DNA of 64,000 nucleotides from Capsulimonas corticalis (lineage in GTDB: Bacteria > Armatimonadota > Armatimonadia > Armatimonadales > Capsulimonadaceae), in NCBI RefSeq assembly GCF_003574315.2, contig NZ_AP025739.1:1984001-2048000 (forward strand). Direction: 5' to 3'. The position numbers and the translations under genes were made by a program. Below, piece after piece: positions 1 to 8,583 of this stretch. The notes under the pieces are model-generated. The model worked only from the letters and a program-made list of their open reading frames with translations, did not search any database and was not told the DNA's origin. Positions within the stretch are counted from its first letter, which is position 1. Each line of letters begins with the position of its first letter.

Positions 1-500
1 GCGTAGTTGCCGGGGTAGGCGCGGGCGGTGTAGCGGACCTTGCCGGCGCGGTCGACGATCACGACGGTGGGGACGTGGGCGATGTGATACTGGGCGGAGA
101 CCTGTTTTTGGTCGTCCAGCAGGACGGGGAAGGGGACGCCGCCGTGGGCGCTTCGCTGAAACTCGGGGAGGCGCGCTCCATCGACGCTGACGGCGACCAG
201 GCGGAATCCGAGCTCGTCCTGCCGCGGAGCGAGCTCGCGGAGCTGGGGCGTCTCGGCCTTCCAGGTGTCGCACCAGAAAGCCCAGAAGTTCAGGACGAGG
301 ATCTGGCCGCGATAATCGGCGCTGGAGACATGTTTGCCCTGCGTGTCGGCCAGCGTAAAGCCGGGCGCCTGGCTGCCGATGGCGGGCCCGTCGGCGGGAA
401 CGAGCGCGGCCGGAGCGGCGGCCCGGGCCGGGAGGACGCCGAAGGCGTAAAGCGCGGCGGCGACCGCCGCGAAGCGACGGGGCGAAAGAACGTGGTTCAT
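1..500 (-). CDS. TlpA/redoxin-like thioredoxin-fold protein, exported, C-terminus beyond window
   Basis: Read on the minus strand from the ATG at 500. It starts with a signal peptide (MNHVLSPRRFAAVAAALYAF, cleavage near PARA-AAP) followed by a TlpA-type fold: IGSQAPGFTLADTQGK, then LVLNFWAFWCDTWKAETPQL, then HVPTVVIVDRAGKVRY. In TlpA/ResA proteins the active site is WCxxC. Here it reads WCDTW, so the resolving cysteine is a tryptophan and only one cysteine remains. It is therefore unlikely to act as an ordinary disulfide reductase; a one-Cys peroxiredoxin-like or binding role is possible (inference). The start overlaps the stop of the macroglobulin gene by ATGA, so the two are translationally coupled. 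At least 166 codons are present; the end is outside the window. Confidence 0.85.
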   Translation of the reverse strand, partial: MNHVLSPRRFAAVAAALYAFGVLPARAAAPAALVPADGPAIGSQAPGFTLADTQGKHVSSADYRGQILVLNFWAFWCDTWKAETPQLRELAPRQDELGFRLVAVSVDGARLPEFQRSAHGGVPFPVLLDDQKQVSAQYHIAHVPTVVIVDRAGKVRYTARAYPGNY

Positions 501-3500
501 GGGGCTTCTCCAATCTGGACCGTCGCCAGGCCGCTGTTGCCGCGCACTTCGGGGAAGTACGTCAGGGAAGCGATGTCGGGCAGGATCCGGTAGCGGCCCG
601 GCGTTTCGGCGTCGAGACGATACGTCAGGCGCGTGCGCCCCTTGGGCAGGTTGTCGAAGAAGAAGACGACTTTGCTGTCGCGAATCTCCTGGCGCACATA
701 GCCGGCGTTTCCGCCTTCGCAGAAATCGACGGGGTAGGACTGCCGGCCGTCGCCCCCGCCGCTCTCGATCTGGCAGCCTGCCGGCACGGGATCCTCGATC
801 ACGACATAGCGATAGTCGGCGTCGGCGTTGATCTCCACCTCCACATCGATCACCTCGCCGGAGGCGATGCTGGCCGCCTGCGAGGGATCTTCCATGGCGA
901 ATCGGAACCGGCGGAGGACGGAGATCCCGTGCGCCTCGGCCTTCGCTTTGTCGGGCGGAGTCAGCGAAGCGACGACGCGCGAGAGATAAAGGACGCCGGC
1001 GCCCTGCTTGTCCACGGTCAGGGTCGTGTGATTCTGAAGGCGCTCGGGAGTGAGCGTCACGGTCAGCGGGGCGCCGAAGACGCTCGCCGGCGTTGCGGTC
1101 AGCTGCTGGACAAGATCGCCGTCCAGCAGCACATGCGCCGTGTAGTTCGGCGTCAGCTCCCGAGTCTGTCCCATAAACTGCGCGAGGGCGAGCAGCGCCT
1201 CGGCGCTGCTGCGGGTCGATCCCCAGGCGGCGCCGTTGCGGCTCGCCATCAGCCATCGAACGGCGCCGGGGATGCGCTCGTCGTGGGGACGAGCCGTCAG
1301 CAGGGCGCGCAGGACATGCGCGGTGACGGTCACATTATCGTTGCGCCAACTGTATCCGCCTTCGCCCGCCGTCCAGTAGGCGCTCCGCCCTCGGACGGTC
1401 GCCTTTTCGTCCAGCTCGGCCGCGATGGCGAGGGCCATGGCGCGCGAGGACGGATCGTCTATCCGGGCGAGGGCGAGGCAGAGCGAAGCCAGGCCGTAGG
1501 TATCCAGATGATCGCGCAGCGGGAAGAGGGCGGCGAGCGGTTTGGCCGCGTCGCCGGGCCGGGCCTCGGCGAGCGCCGCCAGCCAGTCGGCGCGGGTGGA
1601 GATATCCTGCTGCGTGCCGAGAAGGTGGATCAGCGCATCGGTCCCGCGCAGGATCCGCTGATTGTCCACGGTATATCCCGCCGTCTTCGCCCGAACCAGC
1701 GCCGAAAGGACATAGGCCGTCATATCGCCGTCGGTCTGGTCGAACTCCCACCAGTTCCAGCCGCCGTCGGGATGCTGGTAGCGGTAGACCTTCTGCAATC
1801 CCAGGCTGACATCGCGCATGACGCTGCTTGGGACCGCGCGCCCCGCCGGGAGCGAGCGCAGCGCCTGCGTGATGGCGATATCCGGGATCAGCGCGCTCGC
1901 CGTCTGCTCCGTGTCGCCGTACGGGTATGTCTTCAAGTATTCGAGGGCGTCCAGGGCGGCGGACGCGAGGGACGGCGACAGGGTCAGCGTGACCGTCGCG
2001 CCCTTCGGCAGGCCGGCGAGGTCCACCGTTTCCTTCGCGGAATCGTCGGCGAGCGCGGAGGCGCTCGCCGTGACGGTCTTCAGGCCATCCGGGAACGCCG
2101 GGACGGTGTTTTCCACGGCGTCCTGAGCATCGGCGCCGCCGTCGGCGGCAACCGTAAAGCGCACGGCGGCGCGATCCGTCACCCTGGCGCGCCAGTCTAG
2201 GCGTCGGGAGCTGGAGGGCGGAATCCGCACGGTCTGGTCCGCGTCGCCTGTCAGCACGGCGCCGTGCGCGTCGATATGGGCGCGCACCGTCCGCTCAGTG
2301 GCGGTGTAGTTCTGGACGATCGCGCTCACCACCGCCTCGTCCCCTTCCACATAGAAGCGGGGCAGCGCCAGGCGCGCCAGGAACGGCTGGGTGGCGGTTG
2401 CGTCTTCGGTCGTGCTCCCGACCGCTGTTTGATCCGAGATCGCCCGCGCCGTCGCCCGCCAGGTGGTCAGGTTGTCCGGAACCGTGAAGGAGACCTTCGC
2501 GGTCCCATCGGCGCCCGTGATGACCGTGGGGCTCCAGTACGCCGTGTCCGCGAACTGACGGCGCAGGCGGATATTGCCGGTTCCTGGAGTTCCCGCCATG
2601 GGAGCCGGAACGGTCTGGTACCCGCCGCCGCTGTACTGCGCGGCGAAGGAGAAATCCGTCTGGATCCGCACTTCCTGGGCGCCGTAAAAGAACGACTCCA
2701 TCTCCGGCGCGCCGTCCGCTTGAATGGCGTAGATCGAGGCGTCCACCACTCCCAATGACACGTTGGCGCTCGTGGGCCGTCCTTTGCTGTCCCGCGTGGA
2801 GACAGTGTAAGTCGCGGTGTCGCCGGGCCGGTACTGGGGTTTGTCCGAGGTGACCAAGACCGCCAGCTTCCGGTCGTCGCGCCGCACCGGCAGACGTGTC
2901 TGCTGCTCGTAAAGCTGATGGTCCTGGATGACCGCGACATTGACCGACACGCTGGGGTAGTCCGCGAGGGTTAGCGGTACGCGCAGCACGGTGCTTGCCC
3001 CCGTCCAATGCACGACCTGCGCGCGTCCCAATCGGTCTCCCTCCACCGTCACCAGCGCCCAGGCTTCGCGGTGCGCCGGCCGCGCGGGCGCGGTCTTGGT
3101 GGCGGCGATATAGGGCCGATGCGAGAGCGAGCCCGACATCGTGAGCAGCGCGACATCGCCGGGGCGGTATTGGTCGCGGTCGCAGTTCACCTCCAGCGTC
3201 GGCTCCTCAATGGGGATATGCTTGGGCGGCGTCGCGACCTCCACGTCGCTCTCGGCGGTGATCTTGTCATGCTCGGAGTCGAACGCTTCGGCGGTCAGCC
3301 GCAGCGACGCGGGGCGTGGCGAGGAGAAGTAAGCGACGCCGTGTCCTTTGGCGTCGGTGTCGATCTCTCGCGTCGTCACTTCTTCGTACGGCCGATGCTG
3401 ACGGTCTTCCTTGCTTTCGATGGCGCGGACTTTGACGTGCGTTTTGATGGGATTGTCGTCGTAATCCGTCGCCTCCACAACGGCGGCGATCCGCGCCCCG

Positions 3501-4957
3501 GGTTTGTACGTTTGCCGCTCCGGCTCGACGGTGATCTGAAAAAGGCCGCCGGTGACCTGTGTCTCCGCGAACGCCGTGATGGAGCGGCGGCTGAGATCGG
3601 TGACGGTCGCATTCACGCCCAGCATTCGGTTGGTCGGCAGCCGCTTGGTCGCGATATCGAGACGCAGCTGTCCCTGAGAGTTCGTGACGCCCTGCGCGCT
3701 GTAGGGAGGCTCGGCGTTTCCGCCGCCAAACGTGACGGAGTATTTGACGGTCGCGCCGGTGACCGGCTTGCCGTAGAAATACTGGGCGTCGATGGTCACG
3801 GGGATGGTTGCCCCGCCCAGATAATGCGTCTTGTCGATCTTGACGGCGGCCGTCATCTCCGGCTTTCGGTACGCCTCCACGGTAAACTGGCTGTAGGCGT
3901 GGAAGTCTCCGATCGAAACGTTCAGATGCCATTCGCCCAGCGCCGGTTCGGCCGCCAGTGGGAAGTCGCCGCTGAGCGCGCCGTGCGCGTCGGTCGTCAC
4001 ATCGCGCCGTTCGATCAGCGAGTCCGTGGCGTCGCGAATCTCCACGACGGCGGGCCGATGCGCGTAAACGCGATACGGGAGGCCGTCCGCGCCCGGCGTC
4101 TCCAGCCGCTCCCGAATGGTCGCTTTGTACTGGATTTGATGGCCCGGCCGGTAGATCGGACGATCCGTGACCGTGTAGATGGCGTAGGGCTCCGGCGCGG
4201 CCGGCTCGCTCGTGACCGCATAGACCGGCCCCATCGGCGCGGTCCCGTGGATCCAGAGATTGCCCTTCGCGTCGGCGATGGGGATGCGCAGCACGCCGTC
4301 GCCGTTCGTCACCCCGCCGGGGCGGGCGCCGTTTTCGTCGGTCAGCGCCAGCGCGACATTCGCCAGCGGCTTCCCGCTCGCGGCGTCGGTCGCGTACACC
4401 AGAAGCTCCCGGCGCGCGCGCTTCGCGAGCAGCGCGGCGCCAGTCACCACCAGCCACGTACGCTTCTCAACGCCGCCCGCGCGGGCCTGCATCAGATACG
4501 CGCCGGGCGCAAGCTTCGGCAGATTGACCGCGCGCTCCGCCCACTGGTCGGGAAACGTCTTTCCCATGGGAAACCGCCACGCCGCCGCCGGCGTCCGCCC
4601 GGACAGGTTCACCGCCTTCAGCGTCTTCCCAAAGTCCTCCAGCGTTTTGCTGCTCTTGACGATCGATTCCAAGTCCAGCCGGTACGCCGCGAACTGCACG
4701 GCGGGCGTATTGAATCCGCTCAGGCGCATCTGCGCCGGCTCGCCGGGCGTATAAGAGCGCCGGTAGACATAAAGGTCGATGTTCGGCTTCATAGCCTTCG
4801 CCTTCAGCGGATTGGCCTTCGCGGCGGAAGCCTTCGCCGCCGGGCGGGGAAGAGGCTTCTCCCCTGACGGCGTGTTCGCGGTCGCGGCGAATGCGCCGGC
4901 GAGGAGGGCCAGCCCGGTCAACAGGAGCGCTGGGCGGGGAGCGGGAAGATATCTCAT
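497..4957 (-). CDS. Bacterial alpha-2-macroglobulin family protein lacking the thioester cysteine
   Basis: 1486 aa with an N-terminal signal peptide (LLLTGLALLAGAFAATA). Macroglobulin beta-domains are visible: an MG2-type YTVTDRPIYRPGHQIQYKA, a second YKPGARIAAVVEATDYDDNP, and ANVSLGVVDASIYAIQ plus WSPTVITGADGTAKVSFTVP typical of the A2M core, then the alpha-helical thioester domain (HPDGGWNWWEFDQTDGDMTA) and a C-terminal receptor-like domain. Family members trap proteases in the periplasm through a CxEQ thioester in YPYGCTEQ. Here residue about 1009 gives YPYGDTEQ, so the bait may still be present but covalent trapping is not possible. Some natural family members (YfaS type) also lack the thioester. 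No PBP1C gene, the usual neighbour, is present. It lies between AMMECR1 and TlpA-like genes with ATGA overlaps on both sides. Confidence 0.93.
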   Translation of the reverse strand: MRYLPAPRPALLLTGLALLAGAFAATANTPSGEKPLPRPAAKASAAKANPLKAKAMKPNIDLYVYRRSYTPGEPAQMRLSGFNTPAVQFAAYRLDLESIVKSSKTLEDFGKTLKAVNLSGRTPAAAWRFPMGKTFPDQWAERAVNLPKLAPGAYLMQARAGGVEKRTWLVVTGAALLAKRARRELLVYATDAASGKPLANVALALTDENGARPGGVTNGDGVLRIPIADAKGNLWIHGTAPMGPVYAVTSEPAAPEPYAIYTVTDRPIYRPGHQIQYKATIRERLETPGADGLPYRVYAHRPAVVEIRDATDSLIERRDVTTDAHGALSGDFPLAAEPALGEWHLNVSIGDFHAYSQFTVEAYRKPEMTAAVKIDKTHYLGGATIPVTIDAQYFYGKPVTGATVKYSVTFGGGNAEPPYSAQGVTNSQGQLRLDIATKRLPTNRMLGVNATVTDLSRRSITAFAETQVTGGLFQITVEPERQTYKPGARIAAVVEATDYDDNPIKTHVKVRAIESKEDRQHRPYEEVTTREIDTDAKGHGVAYFSSPRPASLRLTAEAFDSEHDKITAESDVEVATPPKHIPIEEPTLEVNCDRDQYRPGDVALLTMSGSLSHRPYIAATKTAPARPAHREAWALVTVEGDRLGRAQVVHWTGASTVLRVPLTLADYPSVSVNVAVIQDHQLYEQQTRLPVRRDDRKLAVLVTSDKPQYRPGDTATYTVSTRDSKGRPTSANVSLGVVDASIYAIQADGAPEMESFFYGAQEVRIQTDFSFAAQYSGGGYQTVPAPMAGTPGTGNIRLRRQFADTAYWSPTVITGADGTAKVSFTVPDNLTTWRATARAISDQTAVGSTTEDATATQPFLARLALPRFYVEGDEAVVSAIVQNYTATERTVRAHIDAHGAVLTGDADQTVRIPPSSSRRLDWRARVTDRAAVRFTVAADGGADAQDAVENTVPAFPDGLKTVTASASALADDSAKETVDLAGLPKGATVTLTLSPSLASAALDALEYLKTYPYGDTEQTASALIPDIAITQALRSLPAGRAVPSSVMRDVSLGLQKVYRYQHPDGGWNWWEFDQTDGDMTAYVLSALVRAKTAGYTVDNQRILRGTDALIHLLGTQQDISTRADWLAALAEARPGDAAKPLAALFPLRDHLDTYGLASLCLALARIDDPSSRAMALAIAAELDEKATVRGRSAYWTAGEGGYSWRNDNVTVTAHVLRALLTARPHDERIPGAVRWLMASRNGAAWGSTRSSAEALLALAQFMGQTRELTPNYTAHVLLDGDLVQQLTATPASVFGAPLTVTLTPERLQNHTTLTVDKQGAGVLYLSRVVASLTPPDKAKAEAHGISVLRRFRFAMEDPSQAASIASGEVIDVEVEINADADYRYVVIEDPVPAGCQIESGGGDGRQSYPVDFCEGGNAGYVRQEIRDSKVVFFFDNLPKGRTRLTYRLDAETPGRYRILPDIASLTYFPEVRGNSGLATVQIGEAP

Positions 4958-5607
4958 GGGAACTGGCTCTCCATAAAACGCAAATCGTGGATCTGGAAGA
5001 ACTCAACGGCGGCGTTCGGCTCCGCTCCGGCGCGGGCGCGCCCCCAGGCGATCATGTTCTCGCGGTGCGGCGATTCTCCGGAAAGCACCACGCCGTAGCG
5101 ATCCTCATACTTCACCGCCAGCCCGTCCGTCACCGGATCGAGCCGCTCCGCCGCGCTCTGGGAAATCGCGCGCGGCGTTCCGACGATGCTCACAATCAAA
5201 TTCAATCCCGCCAGCTCCTTCACGGAGACGGGCGGGAACCGCCGGTCCCGCCCCGCCGAAGCCGCCGCGTTCTCCACGATCTCCTCCGCCAGCGTCGGCT
5301 GCGTGGGATAAAGAGTCCCCATGCACGTGCGCGGCGCCCCGCTCGGGAGCATCGTGCTCACGAACACGCCGCCGCGCGCGCGCAGAAACGCTGGGATGGG
5401 CGATGGCGGATCGATCACTGTCCGCGTCGCCGCATACGCATCAAACGCCCGCCGCGCCAGCGCCAGAACGTAACGCCGCGCGGCGGGATCGGCCAGGGTC
5501 GCGTTCGCGGGAACAGGCGGCAGGGGAGCGGCAGGCGCAATTGTTTGTATCGCAATTATCGTAAATAAGGCGCATACTGCTTGCTGAAGTGGCCGAGTAC
5601 ATCTCAT
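4954..5607 (-). CDS. Exported AMMECR1-domain protein
   Basis: 217 aa. After a hydrophobic leader (ALFTIIAIQTIAPAAPLPP) the whole protein is an AMMECR1 domain: GGVFVSTMLPSGAPRTCMGT, then AEEIVENAAASAGRDRRFPP and LAGLNLIVSIVG. The family is widespread, of unknown chemistry, and usually cytosolic next to MEMO and radical-SAM genes; neither partner is here. Predicted export is unusual. The conserved LRGCIG motif is changed to RTCMGT but keeps the cysteine. It is the first gene of a three-gene operon; its stop overlaps the macroglobulin ATG (4954-4957). The start codon lies about 7 nt from the candidate -10 box, so the mRNA may be leaderless, and there is no Shine-Dalgarno sequence. Confidence 0.85.
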   Translation of the reverse strand: MRCTRPLQQAVCALFTIIAIQTIAPAAPLPPVPANATLADPAARRYVLALARRAFDAYAATRTVIDPPSPIPAFLRARGGVFVSTMLPSGAPRTCMGTLYPTQPTLAEEIVENAAASAGRDRRFPPVSVKELAGLNLIVSIVGTPRAISQSAAERLDPVTDGLAVKYEDRYGVVLSGESPHRENMIAWGRARAGAEPNAAVEFFQIHDLRFMESQFP

Positions 5608-5613
5608 AACAGC

Positions 5614-5643
5614 ATCATATCATGAAACTACGACTGTAGTCAA
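5614..5643 (-). promoter_or_regulatory. Promoter of the AMMECR1-macroglobulin-TlpA operon, apparently leaderless
   Basis: On the minus strand TTGACT (5643-5638), an 18-nt spacer and TATGAT (5619-5614). A start site 7 nt after the -10 box falls on the ATG at 5607, and no ribosome-binding site precedes that ATG. Confidence 0.6.
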
Positions 5644-5654
5644 TAGGTGCGTTC

Positions 5655-5684
5655 TTGACATCTCCGTTCCGAAACAAGTACCAT
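5655..5684 (+). promoter_or_regulatory. Promoter of bioBW
   Basis: Perfect -35 TTGACA (5655-5660), an 18-nt spacer and TACCAT (5679-5684). It is back-to-back with the minus-strand promoter, the two -35 boxes being 11 bp apart. No BirA-like operator was recognised. The TTG that could start a longer bioB frame lies inside this -35 box, which argues for the ATG at 5727. Confidence 0.6.
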
Positions 5685-5726
5685 ACAGGCATTCGAAGCC
5701 TCGGACCACGGAGAGAAATTCATTCC

Positions 5727-6761
5727 ATGCAGATCATCGAACGCCTGAAGCCGCTGTCGCCCACGACGCCGACAAATATCGATTGGAGCGCGGTTGCGGC
5801 GCGCGTGCTGGCGGGGGAGCCGATCGACCGCGCGACGGCGCTGGCGGCGCTGCAAGCGCCGGACGCCGAGCTGCTGCCGCTGCTGGCGGCGGCGTATGAG
5901 GTGCGCCGGGCGGCGTTCGGGAACACCGTCCAGCTTTACTATCTGATGAACGTCAAGAGCGGCCTCTGCCCCGAGGACTGCCACTACTGTTCGCAGTCCA
6001 AGATCTCCCACGCGGAGATTGAGAAATATCCGATGGTGTCGCGCGAGGAGATCCTCGCGGGCGCGCAGCGGGCGGTGGACAGCAAGGCCTGCACGTTCTG
6101 TATCGTCGCCAGCGGGCGCGGCCCGACCGAGCGCGATCTGGAGCATGTCGCCGACGCCGTGCGTGAGATCAAGGAAACCATGAACATTCGCGTCTGCGCG
6201 TGTCTGGGCATCTTGAAAGACGGGCAGGCCGAGCAGCTGCGCGACGCCGGCGCGGACCGCTACAACCACAACCTCAACACCAGTGAGGACTTCCACGGCA
6301 GCATCTGCACCACGCACACCCACGCGGACCGCGTGCGGACGGTGGAGGAGATCAAGGACGCGGGGATCTCGCCGTGCAGCGGCGGCATCATCGGCATGGG
6401 CGAAAGCGACGAGGATGTCGTGTCCATGGCCTTCGCCCTGCGCGATCTGGAGATCGAATCGATCCCGCTCAACTTCTACATCCCGATCCCCGGCGTTCCG
6501 TTCGCGAATAAATGGAACCTGAACCCGCGCTACTGCCTCAAAGCGCTCGCGATGTTCCGCTTCGTGAACCCCACGCGCGAAATCCGCATCGCCGGCGGCC
6601 GCGAGCTGCACCTGGGAACCTTGCAGCCGATGGGCCTCTACGCTGCGAACTCGATCTTCGTCAGCGACTACCTGACCACCAAAGGCCAGTCCGCCGAGGA
6701 CGACTACAAAATGATCGAAGACCTCGGCTTCACGATCGTCGCGCCGCCATCGCGCACGTGA
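5727..6761 (+). CDS. bioB: Biotin synthase BioB (radical SAM)
   Basis: 344 aa. Inserts sulfur into dethiobiotin, the last step of biotin synthesis. The radical-SAM cluster motif is C81-P-E-D-C85-H-Y-C88; other family blocks are YNHNLNTSEDFHGSICTTHT, GIIGMGESDEDVV, PLNFYIPIPGVPF and IRIAGGRELHLG, which carry the 2Fe-2S ligands and substrate contacts known for BioB. Length is normal. The ATG at 5727 has GGAGAG upstream (5710-5715) and starts MQIIERLKPL; an upstream TTG at 5655 would place the start inside the promoter. The stop codon overlaps the GTG of bioW. No bioF, bioA or bioD is in the window. Confidence 0.97.
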   Translation: MQIIERLKPLSPTTPTNIDWSAVAARVLAGEPIDRATALAALQAPDAELLPLLAAAYEVRRAAFGNTVQLYYLMNVKSGLCPEDCHYCSQSKISHAEIEKYPMVSREEILAGAQRAVDSKACTFCIVASGRGPTERDLEHVADAVREIKETMNIRVCACLGILKDGQAEQLRDAGADRYNHNLNTSEDFHGSICTTHTHADRVRTVEEIKDAGISPCSGGIIGMGESDEDVVSMAFALRDLEIESIPLNFYIPIPGVPFANKWNLNPRYCLKALAMFRFVNPTREIRIAGGRELHLGTLQPMGLYAANSIFVSDYLTTKGQSAEDDYKMIEDLGFTIVAPPSRT

Positions 6762-7528
6762 GCGGGGAAATCCTCTACAGCGTGCGCATGCGGGCGGCGC
6801 TGGGCGGCGCGCATGAGGACGGCGGCGCGCATCTTTCGGGCGCGGAGCGATTGGTCTTCGCATCGGAAACGGAAGCCGCCGCCGCCGCGCTGATCGCCCG
6901 CGCTCTCTCGCGCGGTGTTCCGCCCGACTTTGTGCGCCTGACCGTGGAGCGTGTGGACGCGGTCGCGCTCGCCCGCGTCCCCGTACTTCCGCTGACGACC
7001 ATCCCCGCGCCCGATCCCACGCAGGCGCGCCGCGTCGCCGAGGGCTTGCTGCGGGACGCAGGCGTGTCGCCCAGCGCTGTCGCCTGTGCCTTCCATAGCC
7101 TGCAAAACGGCTTCGGGGCTGAGAACGCCTCCCTGCGCGGCGCCGCGATCTTCGATCTCTTGACCGGCGACAGGCTCGACCCGCCGACGGCCCGAGGCGT
7201 CCGCGCCACCCACTTCGACTATGCGCCCGGCGCGCGCGACGCCGTCGCCGCCCGGCTCGCCGCGCGGGGCCTCACCCATTTCCGCACGCTCGACGCCCTT
7301 GCCGTCGCCACCAAAGTCCTCTGGTCCGGAGCGCGGGCCGAGCTCTGCTGGTCCGACGAACCCGAATACGTCGCCGGCTACGTCGCCGCTCCGGCCTGCG
7401 GTTACACGCGCTTCCCCTACTTCAAGCCCACCGGCGCTCGCGGCGGCCGCGTATTCTTCGTGGACCGCGATCGCTGGGAAGACGTACGCGACTGCCTGGA
7501 GCGCGCGCCGGTCTGGGTAGAGGCGTGA
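6758..7528 (+). CDS. bioW: 6-carboxyhexanoate-CoA ligase BioW (pimeloyl-CoA synthetase)
   Basis: 256 aa from the GTG at 6758, overlapping the bioB TGA (GTGA). BioW activates pimelate with ATP and CoA to pimeloyl-CoA, the entry to the biotin ring pathway. Family blocks seen: YSVRMRAALGGAHEDGGAHL then SGAERLVFAS, LQNGFGAENASLRGAAIFDL, TGDRLDPPTARGVRATHFDY, and the C-terminal CGYTRFPYFKPTGARGGRVF. Typical BioW starts MYSVRMRASK.GKHISGAER; here the N-terminal loop is a few residues longer. Its coupling to bioB implies pimelate rather than the BioC/BioH fatty-acid route as precursor. Confidence 0.94.
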   Translation: MSGEILYSVRMRAALGGAHEDGGAHLSGAERLVFASETEAAAAALIARALSRGVPPDFVRLTVERVDAVALARVPVLPLTTIPAPDPTQARRVAEGLLRDAGVSPSAVACAFHSLQNGFGAENASLRGAAIFDLLTGDRLDPPTARGVRATHFDYAPGARDAVAARLAARGLTHFRTLDALAVATKVLWSGARAELCWSDEPEYVAGYVAAPACGYTRFPYFKPTGARGGRVFFVDRDRWEDVRDCLERAPVWVEA

Positions 7529-7608
7529 GGGGCGCTGTGAAGGGCTATTTTCGATGAGCGCGAAGATTTTCGTGAGCGCATCAACACGCCTCGCGAATGC
7601 CGCCTCGT

Positions 7609-8421
7609 TTACGCCTCCTGAAAAAACTCATCCAGCCGCCGAGCAATCTCCTGCGGAGCCTCCACCGGCAGCCAGTGGCTGTACTCCTGGAAGTGCTCCA
7701 CGCGCTCCGCGCCGAACTTCTCGGCGTAGCGCGGCTCGATGAATGGGTCCTGGTCGCCCCAGAGCACCATCGTCGGCGTGCGCGCGATCGCGGCGCGCAG
7801 TTTGTTTTCCCAGCCTCGGAAGTTTTTCGGATCGGTGGCGCGGTACAGGCGCAGGATATGCCGGCGCACGGCGGGCGTGTAAAGCCGGAACGTTTCGGCG
7901 ATATGCTCCGCCGGCAGGCGCGGCGCGGTTTTGGCGATTGTCTGCGTAAATACTTTCTCGCTGTTGATCGCCATCATCGCCTCGCCCACGATCGGCGCGC
8001 GCATCATTTGCGCCCACGAATGCCAGTGATAATCTGAGAAGAAATTGGTGTTGAAGATGACGATCCGCCGGACCTTCTCGGGATAGGTCGCCGCCCACGC
8101 CAGGCCGAACGGGCCGCCAAAGTCGTGGACGACGAGGTTGACCGGGGTCTCGATCTCCAGGGCCGCCACCAGACCGTCCACCCATTTCGTTTGACTTTCC
8201 AGCGAATAATCGAAATCCTCGGGGGCCGTGGACAGGCCGTAGCCTGGCAGGTCTGGAGCGATGTATCGGCGCCCGCTGGGCAGCGCTTCGATCAAAGGAC
8301 GCCACATATGCGAGGAATCGGGACTGCCATGGAGCAAGAGCGTCGGCGCGCCGGCTCCGCGATCCATGAGAAATGTCTGTGTCTCCCCAACTTGCACCGT
8401 CATCCCGTCTCTCTCATCCAT
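7609..8421 (-). CDS. Alpha/beta hydrolase with aspartate nucleophile (haloalkane dehalogenase/epoxide hydrolase type)
   Basis: 270 aa single-domain alpha/beta hydrolase. The oxyanion-hole motif is LLLHGSPDSSHMW (about residue 28), followed by IAPDLPGYGLS. The nucleophile elbow is VVHDFGG with D100 instead of the serine of esterases, as in haloalkane dehalogenases and epoxide hydrolases. The acid region is MVLWGDQDPFI and the histidine is in EYSHWLP. Substrate is not predictable: haloalkanes, epoxides or fluoroacetate-like compounds are all possible. The 3' end converges with bioW (80 bp between stops). A second ATG seven codons in (MTVQVGETQ) is an alternative start. Confidence 0.88.
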   Translation of the reverse strand: MDERDGMTVQVGETQTFLMDRGAGAPTLLLHGSPDSSHMWRPLIEALPSGRRYIAPDLPGYGLSTAPEDFDYSLESQTKWVDGLVAALEIETPVNLVVHDFGGPFGLAWAATYPEKVRRIVIFNTNFFSDYHWHSWAQMMRAPIVGEAMMAINSEKVFTQTIAKTAPRLPAEHIAETFRLYTPAVRRHILRLYRATDPKNFRGWENKLRAAIARTPTMVLWGDQDPFIEPRYAEKFGAERVEHFQEYSHWLPVEAPQEIARRLDEFFQEA

Positions 8422-8499
8422 GGAACAAACCTCTTCGGACTGTAATCTCCCAGTAATTTACCCCGCAATCAGTGATTTCTGGCGAAGAGGGAAGTCATA

Positions 8500-8508
8500 T
8501 GGTATAGT
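8500..8508 (+). promoter_or_regulatory. Extended -10 promoter
   Basis: TGG-TATAGT (8500-8508) is an extended -10 element about 75 bp before the next gene. No clear -35 box. The same TGGTATAnT form occurs before two other genes (12158 and 48823). Confidence 0.45.
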
Positions 8509-8583
8509 GAGTGACTGCGCGTCGACGCAGAGATTTGCTAATGTATTGTAGGGTTACTTTTCTTTGTTGATGGAGGTTTAGTT

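Noticed and set aside
929-2200. 423-codon open frame on the plus strand
   Set aside because: Runs antisense to the macroglobulin thioester domain; composition typical of a GC-rich shadow frame.
3008-4867. 619-codon open frame on the plus strand opposite the macroglobulin gene
   Set aside because: Arg/Gly-rich composition without family motifs; shadow of the real gene in GC-rich DNA.
5655-5726. TTG as the bioB start, adding 24 residues
   Set aside because: TTG lies inside the -35 TTGACA of the promoter and has no ribosome-binding site; the ATG at 5727 has GGAGAG upstream and the normal BioB N-terminus.
5640-6863. 407-codon open frame on the minus strand
   Set aside because: Antisense to the intact bioB gene; no recognisable motif.
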